DNA of 64,000 bases from Scleromatobacter humisilvae (GCF_023231945.1 NZ_JAJLJH010000002.1:744001-808000); one strand, 5' to 3'. Shown: positions 41,101 through 49,037, counted from the stretch's first letter. Numbers and translations are program-made. The notes: generated by a model not told the origin, from the sequence alone.

Positions 41101-42537
41101 ACCGGCCTGGACGACGTGCACCTGGCCGCGTTCACCACGCGCCAGTTCGGCTCGCTCACCACCGACGTCATCGCCGCGCTGAGCACCGACCAGATCGTGG
41201 CGCTGTCGTCCGCGGACTTCGGCGTGCTGACCACCGCGCAGGTGGCCGCGCTGAGCCCCGACGCGATCGCGGCACTCACGGTCAACGAGGTCGCGGCGAT
41301 GACGACGACGCAGGTGTCGGCAATCAGCAGCAGCCAGGTCACGTCGCTGTCGGCCGACGACCTGATGGCGTTGAGCACCGCCGACCTGCACGCCTTCAAC
41401 ACGTCCGCGATTTCGGCGCTGAGCACCGACCAGGTGACCTGGTTGACGAGCTCGGAGTTCAGCGCGTTCGGCACGGCGCAGATCGCCGCCTTCACGACGA
41501 CGCAGATCGAGGCGTTCAGCAGCGACGTCCTCAACGGCCTGAACTCGGCCCAGTTCGCGGCGCTGACCTCGACCCAGTTCTCCGCGCTCACCGTCGACCA
41601 GTTCAGCCATCTCGGCACGGTCGACATCGCGGCGCTGACGACCGCGCAGGCGCACGCGCTGAGCACCGACAACATCGTGGCGATGTCGACCGAACAGGTG
41701 CAAGTGCTGACGACCACCGACATCAGCGCGATGAGCGCAGACCAGGCCGCCGCGTTCACGGGCGACCAGCTGGGCGCGATGTCGACCTCGCAGATCAACG
41801 CCCTGTTCGCCGCGACGCCGGTGGTGCTGGACCTCAACGGCGACGGCATCAGCACGACCTCGGCCGCGCACGGCACGGCGTTCGACATCGCGGCGACCGG
41901 CAGCAACGCGCAACATGGCTGGACGTCGACCACCGACGGCCTGCTCGCGATCGACCTCAACCACAACGGCAGGATCGATAACGGCAGCGAGCTGTTCGGC
42001 ATCGGCATGACCCTGCCGAACGGGCAGCGCGCGGCCAACGGCTATGCGGCGATGGCGGCCTACGACAGCAACGGCGACGGCGTGCTGGACGCCAAGGACG
42101 CGCACTTCAAGGATCTCGTCGTGTGGGTCGACGCGAACCACAATGGGGTGAGCGATCCGGGCGAGCTGAAGTCGCTCGCGCAACTGGGCATCGTATCGCT
42201 GGACCTGCACGGGCTGGCGGGCACGGCCACCAACAACGGCAACCTGCTGGGGCTGACGTCGTCGTACACGACGGCCGATGGCACGACGCATGCGATGGCG
42301 GACGTCTGGTTCGCCAAGGACACGTCGGCCGCGGCCACGGCCGCAAGCGCACCGCCGGCCTTGCACGACCTGCTGGCGGCGCCTGCGACCGAGCTGTTGC
42401 CTGGGAGCGAGACTGCGCACGTCTCGCCTGTGCACTCGACGGCTGACCATGCCTCGGTGGCGATGGCGCATCAAGCGTTGGCGCACGCTCGACTGCAGGA
42501 TGAGGACGAGGCTCGGCGGAACGCGCCGTTGCTCTGA
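38161..42537 (+). CDS. Second octapeptide-repeat exoprotein with C-terminal EF-hand module (1,458 aa)
   Basis: Paralogue of the preceding gene, 55 nt downstream and probably co-transcribed. A non-repeat N-terminus of about 45 residues (MSFFSRLLLGPVIGRAFDRW, then a Thr-rich linker) precedes about 146 octads of the same A-L-T-T-x-Q-V-A type, more diverged than in the first gene. The C-terminal module repeats VLDLNGDGISTTS with calcium loops DLNHNGRIDNGSE (residue 1265), DSNGDGVLDAKD (1302) and DANHNGVSDPGE (1324). It ends in DEDEARRNAPLL, matching the acidic-then-hydrophobic tail of its neighbour. No Sec signal peptide is evident and no strong ribosome site precedes the ATG. Surface or extracellular location is inferred. 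Confidence 0.9.
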   Translation: MSFFSRLLLGPVIGRAFDRWTHHAHASTDTTATTVTGALHSMEIAALTSADVAALTDAQLRSIAAADMVFFDTAALIGFSSEQLNVLSTSQFVQLLPAEIAALTPQQIASVRTADIHAMHTDQAAALSSDQVAALTTAQVVALTTADVVALTTTGLQGLMTAQVHALSSSQLAALTTDQVAALTTDDVAALTSAQVQLLSTADLAALTSDQWQALVSAEIAALTTAQVASLATAQIAILTTDEIAALTTTQVHALSTVQVAALSADDVMALTTAQVGALTTRQIASLTTDQVGALSTTDFHALSSQQVAALTTTQVAALSTELISSLGSSGVAGLSTTDIHALSTLQVASLTTAELQGLRTAQVAALTSTQALALSADQLDSLTTTDLRALTTSVIAALPSQELDGLSAVSLAALTTAQVAALTTAQVAALAVNTLDALSSSQILALTTRQIGALTTDQIGALETDVVGALSSTQLRALSTAQFAALTTDELAAISTASIPALTTTQVAGLSVDTLAALSTSQFAALTSTQVAALTTTQAMSLSTDDIAALTTAQAAALTTADAGVLSADQLAALSTADLAALRTATLDALATDQFAGLSTTQLAALTTTQVAGLGSAQVTVLGSDQIAALTTSQFAALSTTAIASLSADQVAALSTADVGSMTTAQLRGLTTTQFDALTTDALAVLSTAAIASLSTLQLSNLLPAQLDALTPTQFSALTTTQIGALTSAQIASFSLAQIAALPPADIAALSTSAILGFGSAGIQVLSTADIAAMRSVQVAALSTDEVAALSNAQLAALNTSSVRALGVAALDALSAGQFIALSTRQLAAMTTAQVAGLTTGELAALSSTQLNAFTTAQIAALTTTEAVALTPAQLAGLSSLDLRALSTAALRALDVAGVEALTSTEIGQLTTTQFAALTASQLGALSTDQIAMLTTSEVVALGTAGVQALVAAQLDALSMAQVAALTTTEIHALTSTQVTGLDDVHLAAFTTRQFGSLTTDVIAALSTDQIVALSSADFGVLTTAQVAALSPDAIAALTVNEVAAMTTTQVSAISSSQVTSLSADDLMALSTADLHAFNTSAISALSTDQVTWLTSSEFSAFGTAQIAAFTTTQIEAFSSDVLNGLNSAQFAALTSTQFSALTVDQFSHLGTVDIAALTTAQAHALSTDNIVAMSTEQVQVLTTTDISAMSADQAAAFTGDQLGAMSTSQINALFAATPVVLDLNGDGISTTSAAHGTAFDIAATGSNAQHGWTSTTDGLLAIDLNHNGRIDNGSELFGIGMTLPNGQRAANGYAAMAAYDSNGDGVLDAKDAHFKDLVVWVDANHNGVSDPGELKSLAQLGIVSLDLHGLAGTATNNGNLLGLTSSYTTADGTTHAMADVWFAKDTSAAATAASAPPALHDLLAAPATELLPGSETAHVSPVHSTADHASVAMAHQALAHARLQDEDEARRNAPLL
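38296..41810 (+). repeat. 24-nt coding repeat array (about 146 octads) of the second giant gene
   Basis: Contiguous octad-coding units in one frame. The copies differ more from each other than in the first gene (many replace T-T with S-S, S-A or L-P), and I did not find the strict 17/14-octad modules; an 11-octad spacing between two Leu-Arg-Ala octads near 39319 and 39583 still matches the internal spacing of the 17-octad module. The unit near residues 155-180 (TTTGLQGLMTAQ) mirrors TTTGLHGLTTSQ near the start of the first protein. Confidence 0.9.
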
Positions 42538-42629
42538 CCGGCGGACGACGTCATCCTGCGCGAAGCAAGGCGCAGTCGCCAGATCCACGTTGCGAGAGGC
42601 GCATCCCCGATTGGGGTCATTCCCTGCTT

Positions 42630-42683
42630 GGGGTCAGGTCTTGCCTTTTGCCCCCAGGCTGGGGTCAGGTCTTGCCTTTTGCC
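42630..42683 (-). repeat. REP-type element, two copies (left flank of RAYT)
   Basis: The 23-mer GGGGTCAGGTCTTGCCTTTT-GCC occurs at 42630-42652 and 42661-42683, and a partial copy (TTGGGGTCA) lies at 42611-42619. The copies are inverted relative to those on the right flank. The second copy overlaps the 3' end of the transposase gene and supplies its stop codon. Confidence 0.85.
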
Positions 42684-43603
42684 TGCTTGTTTCGCTGAGC
42701 CCGCAGGACAGGAATCGATCCGCAGCCGTCAGGAGCAGCCGCTACGCGCTCACCCCGCGCCATCAGGCGACTGACGCGTGACACGGACAGGCCGACCGCC
42801 TTTGCGATCTCCGTCATGGTCATCCCGTCCTTGACATAGGCGCGGCGGATCGACTCGTCGCGGGAATCGGTCGAGGCGGCCTGCCTGAGCGCGCGTTTCG
42901 GCGCGTGCCGCTGCGCAAAAGGGATCTCGCGTTCGCGCAACACGGCGGGACGCACCCGCGCCTGCACTGTTTCGACGAAGTCTTCATCGCCCAGATAGAC
43001 GACCTGACGCAGTTCGCGCTCCCACAGCGGCACGCCCCGTCCCTCGGAGACAAACCGAGCGTAGCGTCTTGCCGCGAGATGACGCTCGGTCCCCGACAAG
43101 GCATCGCGACCGAGCAACTGCGCGTGCAACGCACGGGTGTCCAGCCACGACGGCGACTGTTCGAGACCGCAGTGGGCCCGATGGCTCGACCAACGCCAGT
43201 CGGCCGCGCCGTCCACCATTTGCGCACGCACCGGATTGAGTTCCGTGTAGCGGCAGACTTCCAGCAGGTAGGCATCGCGATCGACATGGATCGACGTGAA
43301 GCGCCCTTGGAACAGGTGGCCGACCAGGCCGTGGCGTCGATTGAACGCCTGTGCGTAGACGCCGTTGACGTGGCGCATCAGCCTCGACAGGTTGCCCCGC
43401 CTTGTTTGCACCACGAGGTGGTAGTGATTGCCCATCAGGCAGTAGGCCAACACCGTCGCATCGAATCGCTCCAGAGCCTGCGCCAGCACGGCGATCAGGC
43501 GATCGCGGTCGCGGTCATCCCTGAAGATCGGCTCCTTGCGGTCGCCTCGTGACGTGACGTGATACACGCCACCCGGAAAATCAATGCGCAACGGTCTGGC
43601 CAT
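42665..43603 (-). CDS. REP-associated tyrosine transposase (RAYT, Y1_Tnp/IS200-like)
   Basis: Single-strand HUH-type nuclease related to IS200/IS605 transposases and usually domesticated to act on REP elements. The ATG at 43603 gives MARPLRIDFPGGVYHVTSRG; the HUH pair lies in LMGNHYHLVVQTRRGNLS, and the catalytic tyrosine is in VCRYTELNPVRAQMV. A C-terminal helix-turn-helix (MTEIAKAVGLSVSRVSRLMA) is present. It is 312 residues long; the last codons and stop fall inside a REP copy. It separates the giant-repeat genes from the glycosyltransferase operon and appears intact. Confidence 0.92.
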   Translation of the reverse strand: MARPLRIDFPGGVYHVTSRGDRKEPIFRDDRDRDRLIAVLAQALERFDATVLAYCLMGNHYHLVVQTRRGNLSRLMRHVNGVYAQAFNRRHGLVGHLFQGRFTSIHVDRDAYLLEVCRYTELNPVRAQMVDGAADWRWSSHRAHCGLEQSPSWLDTRALHAQLLGRDALSGTERHLAARRYARFVSEGRGVPLWERELRQVVYLGDEDFVETVQARVRPAVLREREIPFAQRHAPKRALRQAASTDSRDESIRRAYVKDGMTMTEIAKAVGLSVSRVSRLMARGERVAAAPDGCGSIPVLRAQRNKQAKGKT

Positions 43604-43672
43604 TGCACGAGCGTAGGGCCGCGCGTGCAGGCTCCTGGGAGCCAAATGGCGAGATATCCGCGCCAATCGTCA

Positions 43673-43792
43673 GGAGCAGCGATTTTTGGGGGCAAAAGGC
43701 AAGACCTGACCCCAACCCGGAGGCAAAAGGCAAGACCTGACCCCGCCCTTGGGAGCAGCGATTTTTGGGGGCAAAAGGCAAGACCTGACCCC
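43673..43792 (+). repeat. REP-type elements, three copies (right flank of RAYT)
   Basis: GGCAAAAGGCAAGACCTGAC-CCC occurs at 43691-43713, 43722-43744 and 43770-43792. The first and third are part of a longer perfect 41-bp direct repeat (43673-43713 and 43752-43792) that also includes GGAGCAGCGATTTTTGGG. These copies face those at 42630-42683, so the RAYT gene is bracketed by inverted REP clusters. Confidence 0.85.
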
Positions 43793-43871
43793 GCCCTTGT
43801 TGACCCCGCGCTTTGACCCCGCGCCTGTGCGAAGCAAGGCCCTCGAGCGCTGCAGGCAGGAGCCGCCGCGG

Positions 43872-45740
43872 TCAGCGCGTATGCAGATCGACAGCCGACG
43901 CCGCCGGTGCGGCATCACGCTCGCCGAACGCCAGCACGTCGTAGTAATAGAGCGTGCGCGACGCCTTGCGCTGGTTCTGCCGCAGCAACGAGTCGAGCAG
44001 CTGATCGAGCACGCGCGGCTGGGAAACCTCGCAGATCGGGTTGCCGAAGTTGTCGAACACCCAGAAGCCCGCATACCCGCAGGCCCACAGCGCGCGCAGC
44101 CGCTGGCGCCAGGAATCGGCAGCCTGAGCATCGCCGCCGAGCTGGCAACTGAAGTACAGCATCGGACGCGCCGACGCGCACAGCCCCGCAGCTCCTTCGA
44201 GCAACGACGGGCCACCCGCCCCCGCCGTCGACACGACAAGCCGCACGCGATCCATGCCTGGCCGCGAGGCGATCTCGCGCAGTGCCACGTCGACCCCCGG
44301 CAATGCGGAAGAGCCGAGTTCGGCATGCAGCAACTGGACGCTGCCATCGCGCAAGACGGCTGCGTTCGTGCGCAGGTAGGCGAAGCGCTTCGCGTCGCGC
44401 TCGATGCCCAGCAGGTTCAGGGCAGGCCGGGCGTCGGCGAGTTGCGCCAGCGTCGATCCGAAGCCCGCACCGGCGATCACCACGCCGTCGCCGTCGTCCA
44501 GCACCGCACCGAGCGCGGAAGGCAGGCGGCCGAACAGCGGATGCTCGCGTTGCAGCCCCGGCAGCGGATGGGTGGCCGGCAGGCGGCAGCGCAGCTTGCC
44601 GAGCGTCAGCAGTTGATCGTCGGCAGCGACTGCCGCCGCCGTCACGCGCGGCGCGGGCGCGGGACGCGCGTCGGCCGCGGCCTGCAGCGCCGAGGCGACG
44701 CCGTCGGCCATCGTCTGCCAGCTGAACTTGCGCGCCTGCACGCGGCCGCGCTCGATCAGGCTCGCGCGGACCTCGGGGCGCTGCACCTGCTGCAGCAGCT
44801 CGAAGGTCTGCGCTTCCTCGTTCGCGCCGAGTTCGATGTAGAGCACCGCGTCGCCGCCGACTTCGGGCAGCGAGGACGCGTTGGAGGTGATGGCGGGGCA
44901 CTCGCACGCCATCGCCTCGAGCACGGGCAGGCCGAAGCCCTCATACCGGGACGGGTACACCAGCGCCAGCGCGCCGGCGTAGGCGCAGCGCAGGTCGTGG
45001 TCGTCGAAGATCGCGAGGTGCACGCTGGCCTCGCCCGCGGCCGCCTGGCTCGCAGGGTCGAGCTGGCCGCCGCCGGTGCAGACGATCGCATAGTCCTTGC
45101 GCGCGTCGCCGAAGCGGGCGAAGGCCGAGAAGAACAGCGCGGCGTTCTTGTAGTCGGCGCGGCTGCCCGAGGTCATGAAATACGGACGCACGATGCCGTG
45201 GCGCCTGCGGAAGTCGGCCACTTCCTCGGCACTGACGGGCGCGAAGTCGCTGCCGGTGTAGTCGACGCGCACGTCGACCGCCTTGCCCGCGAAGCGCGCC
45301 AGGTCGCGCGCGGTGCTGTGCGAGATTGCCGTGTAGCTGGACGCATAGGCCAGCGCCTCGCGCTTCTGGCGCCACATCGGCGTGCCGAGGTCGTAGCCCA
45401 TCACCTCGGGGATCATGTCGTAGACCATCGCCATCGACGGCGTGGACTTGGGGTAGCTGTAGTACGTCGACATGAACAGCGCCGCGCCGACCTCGTCGCA
45501 GACGTCCTGCACGACGCGGCGGTCGCCTTCGAGGTCGTTGTAGTTGAGGCCGGGCGCGTCGTGGAAGCGGATGCCCGCCACGCGCGGCGCGGTGCGCGCG
45601 CGATCCATCACGACGAGGCGATCGCCGAATGGCGTGCCGGCCCACAGCCCGAGCAGCGACTGCCACACGCGCGCGATGCCGGAGCGGCCGATCTGGAAGA
45701 AGACGCCGTCGATGACGATGGGAGAAGCGTTCGGGGTCAT
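43872..45740 (-). CDS. GT4-family glycosyltransferase fused to an FkbM-like C-terminal domain
   Basis: Residues 1-345 form a GT-B retaining glycosyltransferase of the GT4 type: the donor-site motif YPSRYEGFGLPVLEAMACEC with the E-x7-E pattern, preceded by YFMTSGSRADYKNAALFF, is clear. Residues from about 400 look like an FkbM-type methyltransferase fold (VVIAGAGFGSTLAQLADARP, LLGIERDAKRFAYLRTNAAV, and GFWVFDNFGNPICEV near the end), although the SAM loop GAGFG is only an approximate match. It is the last gene of a three-gene glycosyltransferase operon, 10 nt after the fucosyltransferase-like gene. The probable role is sugar addition on a glycan or glycoprotein in the cytoplasm. Confidence 0.8.
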   Translation of the reverse strand: MTPNASPIVIDGVFFQIGRSGIARVWQSLLGLWAGTPFGDRLVVMDRARTAPRVAGIRFHDAPGLNYNDLEGDRRVVQDVCDEVGAALFMSTYYSYPKSTPSMAMVYDMIPEVMGYDLGTPMWRQKREALAYASSYTAISHSTARDLARFAGKAVDVRVDYTGSDFAPVSAEEVADFRRRHGIVRPYFMTSGSRADYKNAALFFSAFARFGDARKDYAIVCTGGGQLDPASQAAAGEASVHLAIFDDHDLRCAYAGALALVYPSRYEGFGLPVLEAMACECPAITSNASSLPEVGGDAVLYIELGANEEAQTFELLQQVQRPEVRASLIERGRVQARKFSWQTMADGVASALQAAADARPAPAPRVTAAAVAADDQLLTLGKLRCRLPATHPLPGLQREHPLFGRLPSALGAVLDDGDGVVIAGAGFGSTLAQLADARPALNLLGIERDAKRFAYLRTNAAVLRDGSVQLLHAELGSSALPGVDVALREIASRPGMDRVRLVVSTAGAGGPSLLEGAAGLCASARPMLYFSCQLGGDAQAADSWRQRLRALWACGYAGFWVFDNFGNPICEVSQPRVLDQLLDSLLRQNQRKASRTLYYYDVLAFGERDAAPAASAVDLHTR

Positions 45741-45750
45741 GCGCGCTCCC

Positions 45751-47025
45751 TCACCAGCGGTGCAGCATCAGGTTGGGCATCGTCAGGAAGTCGTTGCCGA
45801 TCAGCTCGTAGGAGCCCGGCGCCCAGTCCTTCAGATGGCGGATCGCCGTCGACACGTTGGACGCGCCGTTGCCGAGGAAGGCGTCGCAGCGCGCGGCGAG
45901 GTGGGCGTCCATGACGACCTCCTCGCCCAGCTTGCGGCCTTCGTGGCCGGCGTAGTGCACGCCGGTGGCGTCGGAGCTGCGCGCGACGTCGGCGGCCAGC
46001 ACGCGCTCGCCATACTTCTGGCGGTATTCGCGCGCGAAGTGCTCGCTGTCGGTCAGCAGGAAGATGCCCATGGCCGGATCGGCCTGCAGCATGCGGTCGA
46101 TGCGGTGCTGGTATTGCGCGTTGACCAGCTCGAGGTCGCGCAGCTCGGTGATCTTGTCGCTGCCGCGCACGTGCACGGCGACCCAGCGGCGGCCGGCCAT
46201 GCGCTCGTTGGCGAATGCGTCGACGCGCGCCTGCAGCGCGGGCTGCAGCTGGACGTACTTGGCGTAGAGGCGGCGGTAGATCGTCGGATAGTCGAGGCCG
46301 TGCCAGGGGCTGTCGGGCTCGATCCAGCCGATCAGGTCGACGACCTTGCCGTGGAAGTCGCTGACGACCACGTCCTCGTCGCGCGCCAGCAGGTGCAGCG
46401 CGGAGGTGCGCGAGCCCGGGCCCTGGAACTTGTTGACGTTCTCGTCGCGCAGCGTCGCGGCCGTCCACTTGGCCGGGAAGAACGACTGGCCCCAGGCGGC
46501 GAGGCCGTCCTGCGTCGCGCCGGAGACCGGGCGGAAGAACAGCTCGAACGCGTTGGCGACACCCTCGGCGCCGAACAGCGTGTTGGCGCCCCAGTGCACG
46601 ACGGGCGTGCGCCCGGTGAGTTCGGCGAGCAGCAGCTGGCCGACGACGTGGTCCATGTCCGACCAGAAGCCGTAGCCCCAGGCCTTGATCAGCAGGTACC
46701 TGGGACGCGCGAGCGCCTTGGGCGCGGTCGACGCGGCGAGCGCGCGGGCGGCCTGCGCCATCTCGCGTGCGCGGTCGCGCCAGGCGCCGATCTCGCCCGA
46801 GTCCGGACGCAGCGACAGCGCGCGCGTGAACCACGCGTCGGCCAGCTGGTAGCGGCGCAGGCCCGAGGCCATGTGGCCCAGCAGGCTCATCGCGAGGGCG
46901 TCCTGCGGGTTCTCGCGCAAGGCTTCGCGGCAGAGATAGTCGGCCAGCTGCAGGTTGCCGCGCGCGAGCGCGTCGTTGGCGGCGACGGCGGGCGAGACAG
47001 CGGGAGCGTCGACCACCGCGTTCAC
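45751..47025 (-). CDS. TPR-containing fucosyltransferase-like glycosyltransferase (GT23/O-FucT fold)
   Basis: Residues 15-80 form about two TPR units (NLQLADYLCREALRENPQDA; YQLADAWFTRALSLRPDSGE). The remaining part starts RYLLIKAWGYGFWSDMDHVV and contains WVAVHVRGSDKITELRDLE near residue 280, the H-x-R-x-x-D-K GDP-fucose-binding signature of NodZ/FUT8-type fucosyltransferases. A distal segment, AFLGNGASNVSTAIRHL, resembles the conserved end of that fold. The GTG at 47025 overlaps the stop of the GT41 gene (GTGA), so the two are translationally coupled. The donor and acceptor are inferred from fold only. Confidence 0.75.
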   Translation of the reverse strand: MNAVVDAPAVSPAVAANDALARGNLQLADYLCREALRENPQDALAMSLLGHMASGLRRYQLADAWFTRALSLRPDSGEIGAWRDRAREMAQAARALAASTAPKALARPRYLLIKAWGYGFWSDMDHVVGQLLLAELTGRTPVVHWGANTLFGAEGVANAFELFFRPVSGATQDGLAAWGQSFFPAKWTAATLRDENVNKFQGPGSRTSALHLLARDEDVVVSDFHGKVVDLIGWIEPDSPWHGLDYPTIYRRLYAKYVQLQPALQARVDAFANERMAGRRWVAVHVRGSDKITELRDLELVNAQYQHRIDRMLQADPAMGIFLLTDSEHFAREYRQKYGERVLAADVARSSDATGVHYAGHEGRKLGEEVVMDAHLAARCDAFLGNGASNVSTAIRHLKDWAPGSYELIGNDFLTMPNLMLHRW

Positions 47026-49037
47026 AGCGCGGCCCCGCTCAGCGCGTCGGTCGCGCCGCCCAGCTGCGTCTTGCGCCACATCGCGGTGTAGATCGCCTCG
47101 AGGTTGCGCGTGAACGCGTCGGCATCGCACAGCGCGCTGGTCGACTGCGTGGCGCGCAGGTGCGCCTTCAGGCCGGCCAGGCGTTGCGGATCGCGCGCCA
47201 GCGCCAGCGCGAGCGCCTCGTAGTCGGCCAGCGAGCCGGTGACCAGCTCGGGGATGCCGGCCGCGTGGAGCAGGCTGCCCGCGACGCGCGACGGGAACGC
47301 GCCGCCCATGCAGGTGACGACCGGCAGGCCCGCCATCAGCGCGTCGGCGCAGGTGGTGTGGGCGTTGTACGGATGGGTGTCGAGGAACAGGTCGGCCTGG
47401 CGATAGCGCGCGAGGTGATCCTCCACGCGCGGCACACGCTGGGCGAACACGAGGCGGTTCGGATCGACGCCGCGCGCGGCAGCCTCCTTGCGCAGGTTCT
47501 CCTGCGACAGCGGGCTGCGCGACATCAGCCACAGCACCGACCCGGGCACCTCGCGCAGCAGGTTCATCCACACGTTGAACACGTGCGGGGCGATCTTGTA
47601 GTCGTGGTTGAACGAGCAGAACACGACGCCCTCTTCCGGCAGGCCGCACTCGGCGCGCGAGGGCGTGTGATCCGAGATCTTCAGGCCGGAGGCCGCGGGC
47701 AGGTAGGCGTCCGGCAGGTAGACGACCTTCTCGTTGTAGTGCCGCGCGTGCTCGGGCGGGATCACGTGGCGGTCGGCCACGATGTAGTCCATGTACTGCG
47801 TGCCCATGGTGCCGGGATAGCCGAGGTAGTTGACCTGCACGGGCGCCGGGCGCATGCCGAACACTTCACTCCGCGAATCCGCCGTGAATCCGGCGAGGTC
47901 GATCGCCACGTCCACTTCCATGTCGCGCATGAGCTTCGCGATCTTGGCGCTCTCCATGAGACGCGCGTCGATGAAGTGGTCGAAGGTATCGACCATGCGC
48001 TGGCGCAGGCGGCTCGAGTCGTTGGCGCCGATCGAGATCGCGATGGTCTCGAAGCGCGTGCGGTCGTGGCGCTCGAAGATGCCGGCCATCAGGTGGCCCA
48101 CCGGGTGCTCGCGCAGGTCGGGCGAGACGTAGGCGATGCGGATGCGGTCGTGCTTGTAGCGCTGGCCCGTCCACAGCGGCGCCGTGCGCGGCGCGTAGCG
48201 GTGCTGCGCGAAGATCTCGGCGCACTTGTGGTGGACGGCGGCGTCGTCGGTGATGGACATCACGCCCAGCGACTTGGCGATCGGCTTGCCGGCCTCGATG
48301 CCGTCGAGGATCTTGGCGACGTCGGAGTCGAAGTGCGACCAGTCGCACTGGTGCATGCGCTCGTAGCAGATCGAGCCGACGCCGTAGTCGAAGTCGGGCT
48401 TGAGCTGCAGCAGGCGCTCGAACATCGCCACGGCTTCCTGCGGGCGCTTGAACTCGGTCAGCATGATCGCGAGGTTGGACATCGCGTTCAGGTGATCGGG
48501 CTTGAGCGCCAGCGCGCGGTTGAAGCGGTCGATCGCCGCGTGGTGGTTCAGCTGCTCGCGGTGGAGCGTGCCGCTGTTGATCAGCGCCTCGACGTAGTCG
48601 GGCTTGAGCTCCAGCGCCTTGTCGTAGCTGGCGATGGCCGCCTCGCGCAGGCCCAGGCGTTGCTGGACGGCGCCGGCGGCGTACCAGATCGGGGCGAAGG
48701 TCGACGCGACCTGGACCCCGCGCTCGACGACCGGCAGCGCGCGCTCGGCGCCGAAGCGTTCCATCAGCACGACGGCCAGCGAATACAGCGCGACGCCTTC
48801 GTTGGGGATGTGGGTCAGGAACAGCTCGAAGACGGCCTGCGCCTGCTCCAGCTTGCCTTCGTTCTGCAGCGCGATGCCCTGCAGCAGCAGGTTGCGGTCG
48901 ATGACGATGCGCTCGGCGCCGGGGGCCGCGACGGCCGCGAGCGCGGCGCTGGCCGGGTCGGCGGGCATCGCGCCGGCAGCCATCCCGGGGGCGCGCTGCG
49001 CTGCGACGTGGGGGGCGACCTGGCTGGACTGCTGCAT
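47022..49037 (-). CDS. TPR-GT41 glycosyltransferase (O-GlcNAc transferase/SPINDLY-like)
   Basis: Residues 45-225 hold TPR units (for example PIWYAAGAVQQRLGLREAAI; YVEALINSGTLHREQLNHHA). The catalytic part follows: RIRIAYVSPDLREHPVGHLM near residue 310 matches the OGT segment bearing the active-site histidine, then VNYLGYPGTMGTQYMDYIVA, FCSFNHDYKIAPHVFNVW near 475, and HTTCADALMAGLPVVTCMG. This family transfers GlcNAc or fucose to Ser/Thr of proteins in the cytoplasm. GGAG lies 7 nt before the ATG. It is first in the operon with the fucosyltransferase-like and GT4 genes. The nearby giant Thr-rich proteins are attractive substrates. Confidence 0.9.
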   Translation of the reverse strand: MQQSSQVAPHVAAQRAPGMAAGAMPADPASAALAAVAAPGAERIVIDRNLLLQGIALQNEGKLEQAQAVFELFLTHIPNEGVALYSLAVVLMERFGAERALPVVERGVQVASTFAPIWYAAGAVQQRLGLREAAIASYDKALELKPDYVEALINSGTLHREQLNHHAAIDRFNRALALKPDHLNAMSNLAIMLTEFKRPQEAVAMFERLLQLKPDFDYGVGSICYERMHQCDWSHFDSDVAKILDGIEAGKPIAKSLGVMSITDDAAVHHKCAEIFAQHRYAPRTAPLWTGQRYKHDRIRIAYVSPDLREHPVGHLMAGIFERHDRTRFETIAISIGANDSSRLRQRMVDTFDHFIDARLMESAKIAKLMRDMEVDVAIDLAGFTADSRSEVFGMRPAPVQVNYLGYPGTMGTQYMDYIVADRHVIPPEHARHYNEKVVYLPDAYLPAASGLKISDHTPSRAECGLPEEGVVFCSFNHDYKIAPHVFNVWMNLLREVPGSVLWLMSRSPLSQENLRKEAAARGVDPNRLVFAQRVPRVEDHLARYRQADLFLDTHPYNAHTTCADALMAGLPVVTCMGGAFPSRVAGSLLHAAGIPELVTGSLADYEALALALARDPQRLAGLKAHLRATQSTSALCDADAFTRNLEAIYTAMWRKTQLGGATDALSGAAL

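Noticed and set aside
26133-41810. Regular short repeats resembling a CRISPR array
   Set aside because: The units are contiguous with no unique spacers, are 24 nt and in frame, vary at codon level, and encode protein; no cas genes are present.
26099-42588. Very long open frames on the minus strand and in other frames opposite the giant genes (up to several thousand codons)
   Set aside because: They follow from a 24-nt repeat that lacks stop triplets in several frames. Their products are low-complexity Val/Ser/Ala or Arg/Gly strings with no C-terminal domain, no ribosome sites and no homology-like features, while the plus frame ends in a clear calcium-binding module.
42665-43603. Recent insertion sequence with terminal repeats and target duplication
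   Set aside because: The gene is of the RAYT type, which is normally non-mobile on its own; the flanks are REPs rather than IS ends, and I see no target-site duplication.
43559-43816. Small open frames across the REP repeats, and the possibility that the REPs form part of a toxin or small protein gene
   Set aside because: The frames consist of the repeated REP sequence itself and have no start signals; the repeats explain them fully.
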